Both the position numbers and the translations under genes were made by a program. The notes under the pieces were generated by a model. That model was not told where the DNA came from. It was given only the letters and a program-made list of their open reading frames with translations, and searched no databases. Source: Budorcas taxicolor (taxonomy: Eukaryota; Chordata; Mammalia; Artiodactyla; Bovidae). Taken from it: a stretch of DNA of 64,000 nt. Shown here piece after piece: positions 33,201-45,317 of the stretch (positions are counted from its first letter, which is position 1; each line of letters opens with the position of its first letter). The stretch spans positions 3,410,001 through 3,474,000 of the forward strand of contig NC_068925.1 of the NCBI RefSeq assembly GCF_023091745.1. The letters are read 5' to 3'.

Positions 33201-34964
33201 AGCACCAGTATCACAACGAGCTGTTGAAAACCACTGACGGGCGGATGCCCCCAACACAGGAGTATCTAAACATATAAAACAAATGTTAACACATTGTTAA
33301 CTAGAGATGTATTACGGCCACAAGCATTAGTTTCTGCAAAAATCCCCTGGTCAGTAATGTGTTAACAAACATTAAGAGAGAAATTGAGAGTAACACAGTA
33401 ATATTGGAGGACATTAACATCTCACATACATCAGTGGACAGATTATCTAGACAGAAATTGATAAGGAAACATTGCCCTTAAATGGTACATAAATGAACTA
33501 TATACATATATATAAACATTATACATATAAAACATTAAATATATATAATACATTATATATATGAAACGTTCTTTCCAAAAGCAGCAGAATATACATTATT
33601 TTCAAGTGCACTTAGACCAGTCTCCAGCATGGATCACATGGTAGGCCACGAAGCAAGTTTTGGTAAATTTTATAAAACTAAAATCGTGTCAAGCATCTTA
33701 CCAACCACAATCTTACGAGAGTAGAAATCAACTATAAGAGGAAAACTGCAGAAATCACAAACACGTGGAGTCTAAACAATATGCTACTAAACAAAACAAT
33801 CACTGAAAAAAACCAAAGAAGAAACTTAAAAAATACCTGGAGATGAATGAAAAGGGAAACACAATGATCTAAAATCTATGGAATGAAGCAGAAGCAGTTC
33901 TAATTGGAAAGTTTATAGTGATACACACTTACCTCAGGAAATAAAAAAAATCTCAAACAGCCTAACTTTACACTTAAAGGAACTAAAAAGAGGAGAACAA
34001 ACAAAAATGCAAACTTGGTAAAAGGAAAGAAATCTTAATGCTTTATTTATTTACTTCAGAGCAGAATAAATGAAACAGAGACCAAAAAACCATAGAAACA
34101 ATCAATGACACTGAAGAGCTGATTCTCTGGGGAAAAAGTATGCAAAATTGATAAACATTTTTGCAAGATTCGTCAAGAAAAAGAGAGAGGGGCCCAAATC
34201 AATAAAATCAGAAAGGTAAAAGAAGTTATAATCAACACCAAAGAAATAAAAAGGATCATAAGAGACTAAAACCAATTATATGGATAAAATGGACAACCCA
34301 GAAGAAATGGACAAATTCCTAGAAGTGTACAGTTTCTCAAGACTGAAACAGAAAAAATAAAAAATGTGAACAGATCAATTTCATGTAATGAAACTGAATC
34401 AGCAATAAAATTTAAAAGTCCCCCCAAAAAAGTCTAGGACCAGATGACTTCACTGGTAAATTCTACCAAACCTTTAGTTGGAGTTAAGACCCATCTTTCT
34501 CAAATTTTTCCAAAAAACTGCAAAGAAACTGGAAATTTGTTCTATGAGGCCAGCATTACCCTGACACCAAAACCGGACAAAGATATCACGCAAAAGAAAA
34601 CTAAATGCCAATATCACTGATGAACACATACGCAAAAATCCTCAGCAAAATATTTGCAAATTGAATTCAACAATACATTAAAAGGATCAAACACATGATC
34701 AAGTGGGATTCATCCCAGGGATGCAAAGATAGTTCAATATCCACAAGTCAATGTAACACCATGTTAACAAACTGAAGTATAAACATCATTTGATCCTCTA
34801 AATAGATGCAGAAGGAGCTTTTGATAAAATTTGGCCTCTGTTTATAATAAAAACCCTCCAGAAAGTGGGTATAGAAGGAACATACTTCAACAAAATAAAG
34901 GCCATATATGACCAATACCATACTCAACAGCAAAAAGCTAAGGATCTTGTTCCTCTAAGATCAA

Positions 34965-35615
34965 CATTCAAAAAACTGAGATCCTGGCATGCAGTCTCAT
35001 CACTTCATGGCAAATAGATGGTGAAACGATGGAAACAGTGACAGACTTTTTCTTGGGCTCCAAAATAACTGCAGATGGTAACTGCAGCCATGAAATTAAA
35101 AAAGATGCTTGCTCCTTGAAAGAAAAGATATGACAAACCCAGACAGCATATTAAAAAGCAGAGACATTAGTTTTCTGACAAAGGTCGATATAGTCAAATC
35201 TACGATTTTTCCAGTAGTCATGTACAAATGTGAGAGTTAGACCATAAGGAAGACTGAGTGCCAAAGAACTGATGGTTTTGCACTGTGGTGCTGGAGAAGA
35301 CTCTTGAGAGTCCCTTGGACTGCAAGGAGATCAAATCAGTCAATACTAAAGGAAATCAACCCTGAATATTCATTGGAAGGGCTGATGTTGAAGCTGAAGC
35401 TCCAATACTTTGGCCACCTAATGGGAAGATCCAACTCATTGGAAAAGACCCTGATGCTGGGAAAGATTGAAGGCAGGAGGAGGGGATGACAGAGGGTGAA
35501 ATGGTTGGGTGACATCATCAACTCAATGGACATGAGTTTGAGCAAACTCTGGGTGATGGTGAAGGACAGGGAAGCCTGGTGTGCTACAGTCACGACTGAA
35601 CAATTGAACAACAAC
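34965..35615 (+). mobile_element. BovB LINE 3' fragment, copy I
   Basis: 651 bases inserted in L1 ORF2 with a perfect 8-base target-site duplication AAGATCAA (34957-34964 and 35616-35623). It covers the end of the RT frame (MRVPWTARRSNQSILKE near 35304) and the 3' UTR, and ends in a CAACAACAA-like tail. Older-subfamily variants (GAATATTCATTGGAAGG). Confidence 0.95.
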
Positions 35616-37750
35616 AAGATCAAGAAGATGTGTATCCCCATTCTCACCACTTTCATTCTCTCAATACTGAAAGTCCTAACCACAGCAACCAGACATGAAA
35701 AAGAAAAAAAGTGGAAAGGAGGAAACGAAGCTGTCACTGTTTACAGATGATGTATTACACATAGAAAATCCTAAACATGCCACCAAAAAGTACTAGAGTT
35801 CATCAACATTGCAGGATACAGAATTAATATACAGAAACCTATTGCATTTCTATATATCAACAGCGAACTATCAGAAAGAGAAATTAAGAAAACAATCCCA
35901 CTTAAAGCTGCATCAAAAGGAATAAAAGACCTGTACTCAGAGAACTATAAAACACTGAGGAAAAAAATTAAAGATGAAGCAAGCAGATGACTGGTAAAAC
36001 TAACATTCTTAAAATGACCATAATACACAGGCAATCCACAAATACAATGCAATCCCTGTCAAAATATCAATGTCATTTTCACAGCACTAGAACAAATATG
36101 GAAACACAAAAGATCCTAAATAGCCAATACAATCTTGGGAAAAGAAGAACAAAGCTGGAGGTGTCATCATGCTCCTTGATGTAAAACCATACTACAAAGC
36201 TATACTCCTATGGTACTGACACAAAACCAGATATTTAGATCAATGGAACAGAATAAAGAGCCCAGAAATAAAACTACACTTACATGTGCAATTAATCTAT
36301 GACAAATGGGGCAAGAATGTACAATAGGGAAAAGACAAGCTATTCAATAAATGATGTTTGGAAAACAGGAAAACTACATGCAAAAGAATCAGATTGAACT
36401 GCACTCTCATACCATGAACAAAAATAAGTTCAAAATGGATTGAAGATTTAAATGTAGGACCTGAAACAACACTTCTGGAAGAAAACACAGGCAGAAACTA
36501 TTTGACATTGGTCTTAGTAACATTTTTTTGGATATGACTCCTCAGGTGAGAGAAACAAAAGCAAAAATAAACAAGTGGGACTACATCAAAATAAAAAGCT
36601 TTGCACAGTAAAAGAAAAAGACCACCTATTGAAGGGGAGAGGGTATTTGCAAACAATATATCCAATAAGGGGTTAATATTCAAAATATACAAAGAACTCA
36701 TACAACTCAACATCAATAAACCAAACCACCAGATTTTTAAAAAGTGTATAGAATTTGAATAGACATTTTATGAAGACGTATGAAAGGACAACAGTCATAT
36801 AAAAAGACACTTTACATCAGCAAGTCAAACTTACCATGAGATATCATTTTATACCTGTTAGAATGGCTATCATCAACAAATAACAAGTGTTGGGGAGGAT
36901 GTAGAGAAAAGGAATCCCTTCTGTTGTTGGTGGCAATGTAAATTGTTGTGGTTATTATAGAAAACATATGAAGTTCCCTTTTAAAATTAAAAATAGAACT
37001 CCATATAATCCAGCAGTTATCAGAAGAAAATGAAGATACTGTTATAATTAGAGAAGATACATGCACACCTGTGTTCATTGCAACATAGATATGTTGCAAC
37101 ATACAATGACAGATATGAAAGCAACCTAATGCCCTTCAATAGGTGACCAGCTAAAGAATATGTGGCTAATAGAGCAAATGGAATATTACTCCTTGATATT
37201 CATTCTTTGAATGAATGAAATCTTGCCATTTGCAACAACAATGGTTGGCCCCAGAGGTATTATGCTATGTGAAACAAGTCAAAAAGGGAAAGGCAAATAC
37301 TGTATGACTTCACATAAATGTGGAATCTAAAAACCAAATGAAAAAACGAAGCAGAAACAGAGTTATAGATACAGAGAACAAATGGGTGGTTGTCATAGGG
37401 TGAAGGAATGAAAGAAGAGAAGTAGGTGACAGAGATAGAGAGGTACAAACCTTCCAGTTGCAAAACAATTGATTCATGGGTATAAAATATATAGTGTGGG
37501 GAATATAGTCAATAACTATGTCTAATATGTTTGTATAGTGACATATGATAAGTAGACTTATTGTGGGGGTTGTTTTGAAATGCATAGACATATTGAATCA
37601 CTATGTTGTGTCACAGCAACTATCATAGTGTTATATGTCAATCATACTTCAAAAACAAACAAGCAACTCATAGAAGAAGAGATCAGATTTGTGGATACCA
37701 GAATTGGCAAATGAGGGGAGGGGGGAATTGAAAAAAGGCAGTCAAAATGT

Positions 37751-37964
37751 TGGACTTCTCTGGCGGCTCAGTGGTAAAGAATCCACCTGCCAATGCAGGA
37801 GATGCTGGTTCAATCTCTGGGTAGGGAAGATCCACTGGGTAAGGAAGATCCACTGGCACCTTAAGTACTCTTGCCTCGGAATCCCATGGACAGAGGAGTC
37901 TGGCAGGCTATAGTCCATGGGACTGCAGAGTCAGACACGAATGAGTGACTAGACGAAAGCAGCA
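37751..37964 (+). mobile_element. Bov-tA SINE
   Basis: Head TGGACTTCTCTGGCGGCTCA. The body has a small internal duplication (GGAAGATCCACTGG occurs twice, at 37826 and 37844). Flanked by AGTCAAAATGT (37740-37750) and AGTCAAAAGGT (37965-37975). Confidence 0.92.
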
Positions 37965-38040
37965 AGTCAAAAGGTACAAACTTCCAGATATAGACAGGTA
38001 AGCACTTGTGATGTAACGAACATGATAAATGTAACTAACA

Positions 38041-40150
38041 CTGTTGCTGTTGTTCAGTCACTTAGTTGTGTCCAACTCTTTGTGACCCCATGGACTGCAG
38101 CATGCCAGACTTCCCTGTTCTTCACTCTCTCCCAGAGTTTACTGAAACTCATGTCCATTGAGATGATGATGCAATTCAACCATCTTATCCTCTGGTGCCC
38201 TCTTCTCTTTTTGCCCTGAATCTTTCCCAGCATCAGGGTTTTTTCTGATGAGATGGCTCCTTGCATCAGGTGACCAGAGTATTGGAGCTTCAGCTTCAGC
38301 ATCAATCCTTCCAAAGAATATTCAGGATTGATTTTCTTTAGAGTTGACTGGTTTGAACTCCTTGGAGTCCAAGGGGGCTCTCAACAGTCTTTTCCAACAC
38401 CACAGTTCAAAAACATCAATTCTTTGGTGCTCAGCTTTCTTTATAGTCCAACTCTCACATCCATACATGCCTACTGGAAAAACCATAGCTTTGACTAGAC
38501 CGTCCTTTGTTGGCCAAGTAATGTCTCTGCTTTTTAATATGCTATCTAGGTTTGTCATAGCTTTTCTTCCAAGCAGCAGGTGTCTTTTAATTTCATGACA
38601 AAAGTTACCATCTGCAGCGGTTTTGAAGCCCAAGAAAATAAAGTCTCTCACTGTTTCCATTGTTTCCCTATCTATTTGCCATAAAGTGATGGAACTGAAT
38701 GCCATGATCTTAATGCTTTGAATGTTGAGTTTTAAGCCAGCTTTTCCATTCTTCTTTTTCACCTTCATCAAGAGACTCTTTAGTTTCTCTTTGCTTTCTG
38801 CCCTTAGGGTGGTGTCATCATATATCCAAAGTTATTGATATTTCTCCTGGCAATCTTGTTTCCAACTTGAGCTTCACCCAGTTCAGCATTTCACATGATG
38901 TACTCTGCACATAAGTTAAGTAAGCATGGTGACAATATACAGCCTTGACATACTCCTTTCCCAATTTGGAACCAGTTTATCGTTCCATGTCCAATTCTAA
39001 CTGTTGCTTCTTGAGCTGCATACAGATTTTTCAGGAGGCAGGTCAGGTGGCCTGGGATTCCCAGCTCTTCAAGAATTTTCCATAGTTTGGATTTTTCCAT
39101 AATCCACACAGTCAAAGACTTTAGCAATGAAGCAGAAATAGACGTTTCTCTGGAATTCTCTTGCTTTTTCTATGATACAACAGATGCTGACAACTTGATT
39201 TCCAGTTCCTCTGCCTTTTCTAAATCTGGCTTGTACATCTGGAAGTTCTAGATTCATGTACTGCTAAAGCCTAGCTTGAGCTTTACCTTGATAGCATACA
39301 AAATGAATACAATTGTGTGGTAGTTTGAACACTTTGGCCTTGCCTTTCTTTGGGATTGGAGTGAAAACTGACCTTTTCTAGTCCGGTGGCTACTGCTGAG
39401 TTTTCCAAATTTGCTGACATATTGAGTGCAGCACTTTACAGTCCCTTAGGATTTGAAATAATTCAACTGGAGGAATTCGATCACCTCCACTAGCTTTGTT
39501 CATAGTGATGCTTCCTAAGGTCCACTTTACTTCACACTCCAGGATGTCTGGCTCTAGGTGACTGATCACACCATCATGGTTATCTGGGTCATTAAGACCT
39601 TTTGTGTATAGTTCTTCTGTGTATTCTTGCCACCTCTTCTTAATATCTTCTGCTTCTGTTAGGTCCATACGTTTTCTGTCCTTTATTGAGTCCATCTTTG
39701 CATGAAATGTTCCCTTGGTATCTCTAATTTTCTTGAAGGGATCTCTAGTCTTCACCCTATTGTTTTCCTCTCTTTGCATTGTTCACTTAAGATTTTTAAA
39801 ATCTCTCTTGCTATTCTTTGGAACTCTGCATTCAAATGGGTGTATCTTTCCTTTTCTCCTTTGCCTTTAGCTTCTCTTCTTTTCTCAGCTATTTGTAAGG
39901 CCTCCTCAGACAACCAATTGCCTTGTTGCATTTCTTTTTCTTGGGGATGGTTTTGATCACCACCTCCTATACAATGTCACTAACCTCTGTCCATAGTTCT
40001 TCAGGCACTCTATCAGATCTAATCCCTTGGATCTGTTTGTCACTTCCACAGTATAATCATAAGGGGTTTGATTTTGGTAATGCCTGAATGGCCTAGTGGT
40101 TTTCTCTACTTTCTTCAATTTAAGTCTGAATTTTTCAATAAGGAGTTCAT
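38041..40150 (-). mobile_element. BovB LINE, 2.1 kb, 5'-truncated, copy J
   Basis: The 3' tail is the CTGTTGCTGTTGTTCAG type of the older subfamily. RT-region frames survive at 38322-38771 and 38891-39257, the linker at 39390-39779. It ends after the TAAGTCTGAATTTTTC block near 40150. The YADD region near 38815 is damaged. It lies in an L1 3' end that reads through on both sides. Confidence 0.94.
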
Positions 40151-40260
40151 ATGTTGTATGATAAAATTGTTAAGAGAATAAATCTTGAGTTCTCATTGCA
40201 AGAAAAAATTTTTTTCTATTCTTTAATGTTATATTTATTTGAGATGATGGCTGCTCACCA

Positions 40261-40460
40261 GGGCTTCCCCAGTGCTCAGATGGTAAAGAATCCACCTATA
40301 ATGCAGGAGACCTGGATAATCCAGGAAAATCCTCTGAAGAAGGGAATGGCTACTCAATCTAGAATTCTTGCCTGGAGAATTCCATGGTCAGGGGAGGAGC
40401 CTGGTGGGCTACAGTCCATGAACTCACAAACAGTCAGACACAACGGAGTGACTAACAATG
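40261..40460 (+). mobile_element. Bov-tA SINE
   Basis: Head GGGCTTCCCCAGTGCTCAGA. The B-box region is damaged (ACCTGGATAATCCAGG). BovA body ends GAGTGACTAACAATG. It sits within the L1 3' end. Confidence 0.9.
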
Positions 40461-40575
40461 CTAACTAAACTTATTGCAACAATTATTCATGATTTATATC
40501 AGATCATTATGTTGTACATCTTAAAATTGTGCAGTGTTATATGTCAATTTTATCTCAATAAAATTGGAAGGAAAA

Positions 40576-40897
40576 AATTCAAGCTCTATTAGTTGGGTCT
40601 CTTGGGCATGTTACTTAAGAGCAGTGCCCTGGTCTAGGTGGGTCTCTGAATCTGTGGCCATTTGGCAGCTTGGTTGGCTGCTGGATGACCTAGGATGACC
40701 TCACTCATATATCTAGTAGTTTGCAGACTGCTAGCCAGATCATGGAAGTGACCATGGGTAGGGTCTCCTGTCTCTTGCCACCCATCAGTCTCACCTGGTC
40801 TTCTTTCAGTGGCAGCTTGGAGTTCCAAGAGCACAGAATAAGTTCCGCTACACAAACACTTCATTATTCCACTTATTTCTTGTTTGTTAAAGTCCAA
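40576..40897. other. Unassigned, possible ancient MER-type repeat
   Basis: The segment 40640-40850 (for example GGCAGCTTGGAGTTCCAAGA) resembles an old mammalian LTR or DNA repeat on the minus strand, family not named. No gene seen. Confidence 0.35.
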
Positions 40898-41123
40898 ATC
40901 AAATAACAAAGAAATAGAGGAAAACAATAGAATGGGTAAGACTAGAGATCTCTTCAAGAAAATTAGAGATACCAAGGGAACATTCCATGCAAAGATGGGC
41001 TCAATAAAGGACAGAAATGGTATGGACCTAACAGAAGCAGAAGATACTAAGAAGAGGTGGCAAGAATACACAGAAGAACTGTACAAAAAAGATCTTCATG
41101 ACCCAGATAACCATGATGGTGTG
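40898..41123 (+). mobile_element. BovB internal fragment without 3' end
   Basis: 226 bases of the linker between endonuclease and RT (coding MGKTRDLFKKIRDTKGTFHA, then DLTEAEDTKKRWQEYTEEL). It begins at AACAAAGAAATAGAGG and ends abruptly at CATGATGGTGTG. It lacks the 3' UTR and tail. The sense copy K starts about 30 consensus bases downstream of where this one ends, 1.66 kb away. Confidence 0.9.
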
Positions 41124-41325
41124 GGTTATTTTAAGTTGAGTACCAATCTGTGAATGCAGAGAACAAAACTCTTTGAGACTGGGCAACGAACTAATGAGAG
41201 GCAATAACATGATCAATTCCAGAGAACACTTGGAGTTGGGAGGCATTTGAATTTCAACCAGCCAGAGAGAGAACTTTTTAAATACCTGAAGCATTTAGCA
41301 GAGACTCCAGAATAATGAATCCTAT

Positions 41326-41544
41326 GAAGTGAAGTGAAGTGAAGTGAGATCGCTCAGTCGTGTCCGACTCTTTGCGACCCCATGGACTGTTGCCTACCAG
41401 GCTCTTCTGTCCATGGGATTTTCCAGGCAATAGTACTGGAGTGGATTGCCATTTCCTTCTCCAGGGGGTCTTCCCAACCCAGGGATCAAACCCAGGTCTC
41501 CCGCATTGTAGACAGACAGTTTACCATCTGAGCCACCAGGGAAG
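41326..41544 (-). mobile_element. Bov-tA SINE, antisense
   Basis: Left end is (GAAGT)n, 4-5 units, then CGCTCAGTCGTGTCCGACTC. The right end GAGCCACCAGGGAAG is the complement of the head. Flanks TCCTATG and TCCTATA suggest the target-site duplication. Confidence 0.93.
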
Positions 41545-41639
41545 TCCTATAGATCCCCTCTAATGATGCTTCAAAACAAATCTTGAAAGGATCCAGAAAT
41601 TTGACTGTCAGCTAAAAAGAAATTAACATTTTTTTTTAA

Positions 41640-41905
41640 AAAAAGGAATAAAATCCATTGCTCCACACTGAAACATTCACTGTGTCCAGCACTCAATTAA
41701 AAAATATCAGTTTGCAGAGAAAGAAAAGGTGACCCATACTAGGAGAAGGTGGTCAATAGAAAAAGAAGCAGAAATGACAGGAATGATGGAATTAGTAGCA
41801 CAGAATTTTAAATTTATTTTAAGTATACCCAAGAATTTAAAAGAAGTTAATATGAAGAGATATATGGAAGCTTTAAGGTGAATCAGAATCTTTAAACTCC
41901 TCTTC
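41640..41905 (+). mobile_element. Old L1 5'-region fragment
   Basis: AAGAAAAGGTGACCCATACT, GAAAAAGAAGCAGAAATGAC and GGAATGATGGAATTAGTAGC are characteristic of the 5' region of an old L1. Confidence 0.6.
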
Positions 41906-42785
41906 AATACTTATAAAAAACTGTAGAAAATTTCAACTCCAACCATTTCCTTCTGAACTTATGTGCTAATACTGCCATGTATTTTAATTTTAATCTCATT
42001 TTAAAAAAAATTTCTGGAAGCATTTTTATTTTTATTTTATGTGACTGATGTTTAAATTGTCCTATATATTCACCATTTCATTCTTTATTATGTTCTTTCA
42101 TCTTACACCACCCATCTGTTCTCACTTTCTTTCTACCTAATGTAAACATTCTACCTAAAGTAAACATTCTAGAATTTCTTTTAATGAAGAGCTCTAGTGA
42201 CTAACTTTCTGCTTTTGTTTGAAAAATATCTTTATTTAGCTTCATTCTTAAAAGATGTTTTCACTGGTCATAGAATTTCAGGTTGACAGTTATTCCTTTC
42301 AGCACACTGAATACTTTAAACACATTGCTTCACTATCTTTTAACTTCAGTAACTTCCATTGTTGCAGTTGATGTCATATGTATATTATTCTAATTATTGA
42401 CACATGTGAGAGTAATCTCTCTTTTTTAATAACTGCCTCAAATATCTTTTTTTTTTTTTCATTCTGTAGTTTCCCTGTTGTAGGTCTGGGTATAATTTTC
42501 TTTTTACTTGTTTTATTTGGTTTTCACTGGATTTCTTGGATCTATGAATTCTTTTCTTTCTTTAGTTCTAAACGTTGCTAGCCACTATTTCATCAGTTAT
42601 TGCCTCTGCCCCATTTTTCTCTTTCCTCCTTCTGGAGATTTGAATAGTCATTATAGTATATCCTGAGATATATTGTTAGATCCTTACAATACAGCCTCCA
42701 ATATCTTTTTTGTATTTATCATCTTTATCCCTTGTTCTATATAATTTTTTCATATCTGTCTTCTAGTCTACTATTTTTGACTGTG

Positions 42786-44298
42786 AACATGAAGTCGGTG
42801 GGACTTAGAAAGCATCACTATGAACAAAGCTACTGGAGGTGATGGAATTCCAGTTGAACTATTTCAAATCCTGAAAGATGATGCTGTGAAAGTGCTGCAC
42901 TCAATATGCCAGCAAATTTGGAAAACTCAGCAGTGGCCACAGGACTGGAAAAGGTCAGTTTTCACTCCAATCCCAAAGAAAGGTAATGCCAAAGAATGCT
43001 CAAACTACCACACAATTGCACTCATCTCACACGCTAGTAAAGTAATGCTCAAAATTCTCCAAGCCAGGCTTTAGCAATACGTGAACCATGAACTTCCTGA
43101 TGTTCAAGCTGGTTTTAGAAAAGGCAGAGGAACCAGAGATCAAATTGCCAACATTAGCTGGGTCACTGAAAAAGCAAGAGAGTTCCAGAAAAACATCTAT
43201 TTCTACTTTATTGACTATGCCAAAACCTTTGACTATGTGGATCACAACAAACTGTGGAAAATTCTGAAAGAGATGGGAATACCAGACCACCTGACCTGCC
43301 TCTTGAGAAAACTGTATGCAGGTCAGGAAGCAACCATTAGAACTGGACATGGAACAACAAACTGGTTCCAAATAGGAAAAGGAGTACGTCAAGGCTGTAT
43401 ATTGTCACCCTGCTTATTTAACTTCTATGCAGATTACATCGTGAGTAATGCTGGGCTGGAAGAACCACAAGCTGGAATCAAGATTGCTGGAAGAAGTATC
43501 AATAACCTCAGACATGCAGATGACACCACCCTTATGGCAGAAAGTGAAGAGGAACTGAAAAACCTCTTGAGGAAAGTGAAAGAGGAGAGTGAAAAAGTTA
43601 GGTTAAAGTTCAACATTCAGAAAACGAAGATCATGGCATCTGGTCCCATCACTTCATGGGAAGTAGATGGGGAAACAGTGGAAACAGTGTCAGACTTTAT
43701 TTTGGGGGACTCCAAAATCACTGTAGATAATGACTACAGCCATGAAATTAAAAGACTCTTACTCCTTGGAAGGAAAGTTATGACCAACCTAGATTGCATA
43801 TTCAAAAGCAGAGACATTACTTTGCCAACAAAGGTCCATCTATTCAAGGCTATGGTTTTTCCAGTGGTCATGTATGGATGTGAGAGTTGGACTGTGAAGA
43901 AGGCTGAGCGCCGAAGAATTGATGCTTTTGAACTGTGGTGTTGGAGAAGACTCTTGAGAGTCCCTTGGACTGCAAGGAGATCCAACAAGCCCATTCTGAA
44001 GGAGATCAGTCCTGGGTGTTCTTTGGAAGGACTGATGCTAAAGCTGAAGCTCCAGTACTTTGGCCACCTCATGCGAAGAGCTGACTCATTGGAAAAGACT
44101 CTGATGCTGGGAGGGATTGGGGACAGGAGGAGAAGGGGACGACAGAGGATGAGATGGCTGGATGGCATCACTGACTCAACGGACGTGAGTCTGAGTGAAC
44201 TCTGGGAGTTGGTGATGGACAGGGAGGCCTGGCGTGCTGCGATTCATGGGGTTGCAAAGAGTCAGACATGATTGAGCGACTGAACTAACTGAACTGAA
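42786..44298 (+). mobile_element. BovB LINE, 1.5 kb, 5'-truncated, copy K
   Basis: Begins near GAAGTCGGTGGGACTTAGAA and runs through the RT region and 3' UTR to GACTGAACTAACTGAACTGA. It is inserted in the antisense L1. The low divergence and near-open RT frame mark it as one of the youngest copies here. Confidence 0.96.
42820..44271 (+). pseudogene. BovB RT frame of copy K, one TAG and HADD
   Basis: About 480 codons in a single frame, interrupted by TAG at 43072-43074 (the usual CAG of the RLQQY segment). Before it: the MNKATGGDGIPVELFQILKD region. After it: PDVQAGFRKGRGTRDQIANI, FIDYAKTFDYVDHN (usual KAFDCVDHN), GVRQGCILSPCLFN, and HADDTTLM at 43513 where the catalytic motif should be YADD. 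The C-terminal region ends early at GVAKSQT. The loss of the tyrosine and the stop mean no active enzyme. Confidence 0.93.
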
Positions 44299-44594
44299 GG
44301 TAACTCATCTGATAAAGGATCCACCTGCAATGCAGAAGACCCCAGTTTGATTCCTGGGTCGGGAAGATCCTCCAGAGAAGGGATAGGCTACCCACTCCAG
44401 TGTTCTTGGGCGTCCCTGGTGGCTCAGCTGGTAATCCACCTGCAATGTGGGAGACCAGGGTTCAATCCCAGGGTTGGGAAGATCCCCTGGAGAAGGGAAA
44501 GGCTACACACCCCAGTATTCTGGCCTGGAGAATTCCATGGTATAGTCCATGAGGTCACAAGGAGTCAGACATGACTGAGTGACTTTCACTTTCA
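44299..44594 (+). mobile_element. Tandem Bov-tA SINE pair
   Basis: First unit (44299-44408) breaks off after CCACTCCAGTGTTCTTG. A complete second unit (GGCGTCCCTGGTGGCTCAGC to GAGTGACTTTCACTTTC) follows directly. This head-to-tail composite starts right at the tail of BovB K. Confidence 0.9.
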
Positions 44595-45317
44595 AAGATA
44601 AATCCAGAAAATTTAAAGCCATTCAGAAATTTTAATTTTTTTATTTAATTTATTACTTTTTAAAGTTCTTTTTTGTTTCTTTTCATATATGTTGGCTTTA
44701 AACTATATTTTCAATTTTCCCTTTTATTTCTAGAAATTTATTAAGTATACTTTAAAAATTTTCCTATTTGGTGTCTGGTAATTCCAACCTCTGATGTCTT
44801 TTCTGTCATTTCTGCTGACTCTTGCTCATGGTACTTTGTTTCCTGATAGTTTTGTGATTCAATTTTTGTTTTGTTTTGTTATTGCTGTTTTACTGTGAAC
44901 TGATTTTTTAAAAAACACTTTGTTTAGGAAGTTTTAATGCCTGAGAGAAAGATGAGTTCCTTCAAAGGGATTTGCTTTTGCTTCTTTTGGGCACCTGAGG
45001 GCATCATTGTACTAGGACGACTTTAAATCTAAAGCCTGGCTTTAGATTTTTTAAGCATCCAGGGTGTAGGTGTTTGGGCTGCAAACTTACATTCAAGTTC
45101 TCTGTGATTATAGACTCTTAGAGGATAAAATCTCCTTCTCAACTTGCACAGGATATTGAGATGAGTAATTTTTGTTGTAGTCTCCTGGTGATCATAGTTG
45201 TGGTAGGGAAGTGCATAATTCCTAATTTGTCTCACACTGAGAGTGTAACACTTTGAGGACTCATTTGTACTGGGTGGAGAGGGTCGTTGAAGAAGAATCT
45301 CCTAAATTGAGACTGCC

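Larger units (their letters stand above)
29862..37672 (+). mobile_element. Long degenerate artiodactyl L1, nearly full length
   Basis: Starts at GGGAATGACCAAGATAGTGG, an L1 5' end. A 5' UTR with repeated units follows (30150-30620), then ORF1-region sequence (30900-31200 and 31802-32850), ORF2 (about 33200-36700, including GGGATTCATCCCAGGGATGC at 34708 in the RT domain) and a 3' end near 37600-37672. Stops and frameshifts are everywhere, so neither ORF can be expressed. Insertions within it: two SINEs, a CA repeat and an L1 3' stub (31242-31801), an antisense L1 3' end (32855-33200) and BovB copy I (34965-35615). Confidence 0.8.
37675..40575 (+). mobile_element. L1 3' end split by SINEs and BovB J
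   Basis: Pieces 37675-37750, 37965-38040, 40152-40260 and 40461-40575 join into one L1 3' terminus (GGTACAAACTTCCAGATATA, then GTAAGCACTTGTGATGTAAC, GAATAAATCTTGAGTTCTCA, and finally TATCTCAATAAAATTGGAAGG-type end). Interrupted by two Bov-tA SINEs and BovB copy J. Confidence 0.7.
41960..45300 (-). mobile_element. Old antisense L1, split by BovB K and SINEs
   Basis: 41960-42785 (TTCACTGGTCATAGAATTTC, CACTGGATTTCTTGGATCTA) and 44620-45300 (GGTGTCTGGTAATTCCAACC) are consecutive parts of the complement of an old L1. Copy K and the SINE pair at 44299-44594 sit between them. Confidence 0.65.

Noticed and set aside
43081..44271. A 396-codon open frame that could be taken for a gene
   Set aside because: It is the BovB RT domain, preceded in frame by a TAG, with HADD for YADD and a BovB 3' tail after it.
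44299..44408. A tRNA gene, from the tRNA-like B box and head
   Set aside because: The tRNA-like heads of Bov-tA SINEs lack an intact cloverleaf and continue into the BovA body. The same applies to all Bov-tA and CHR heads here.
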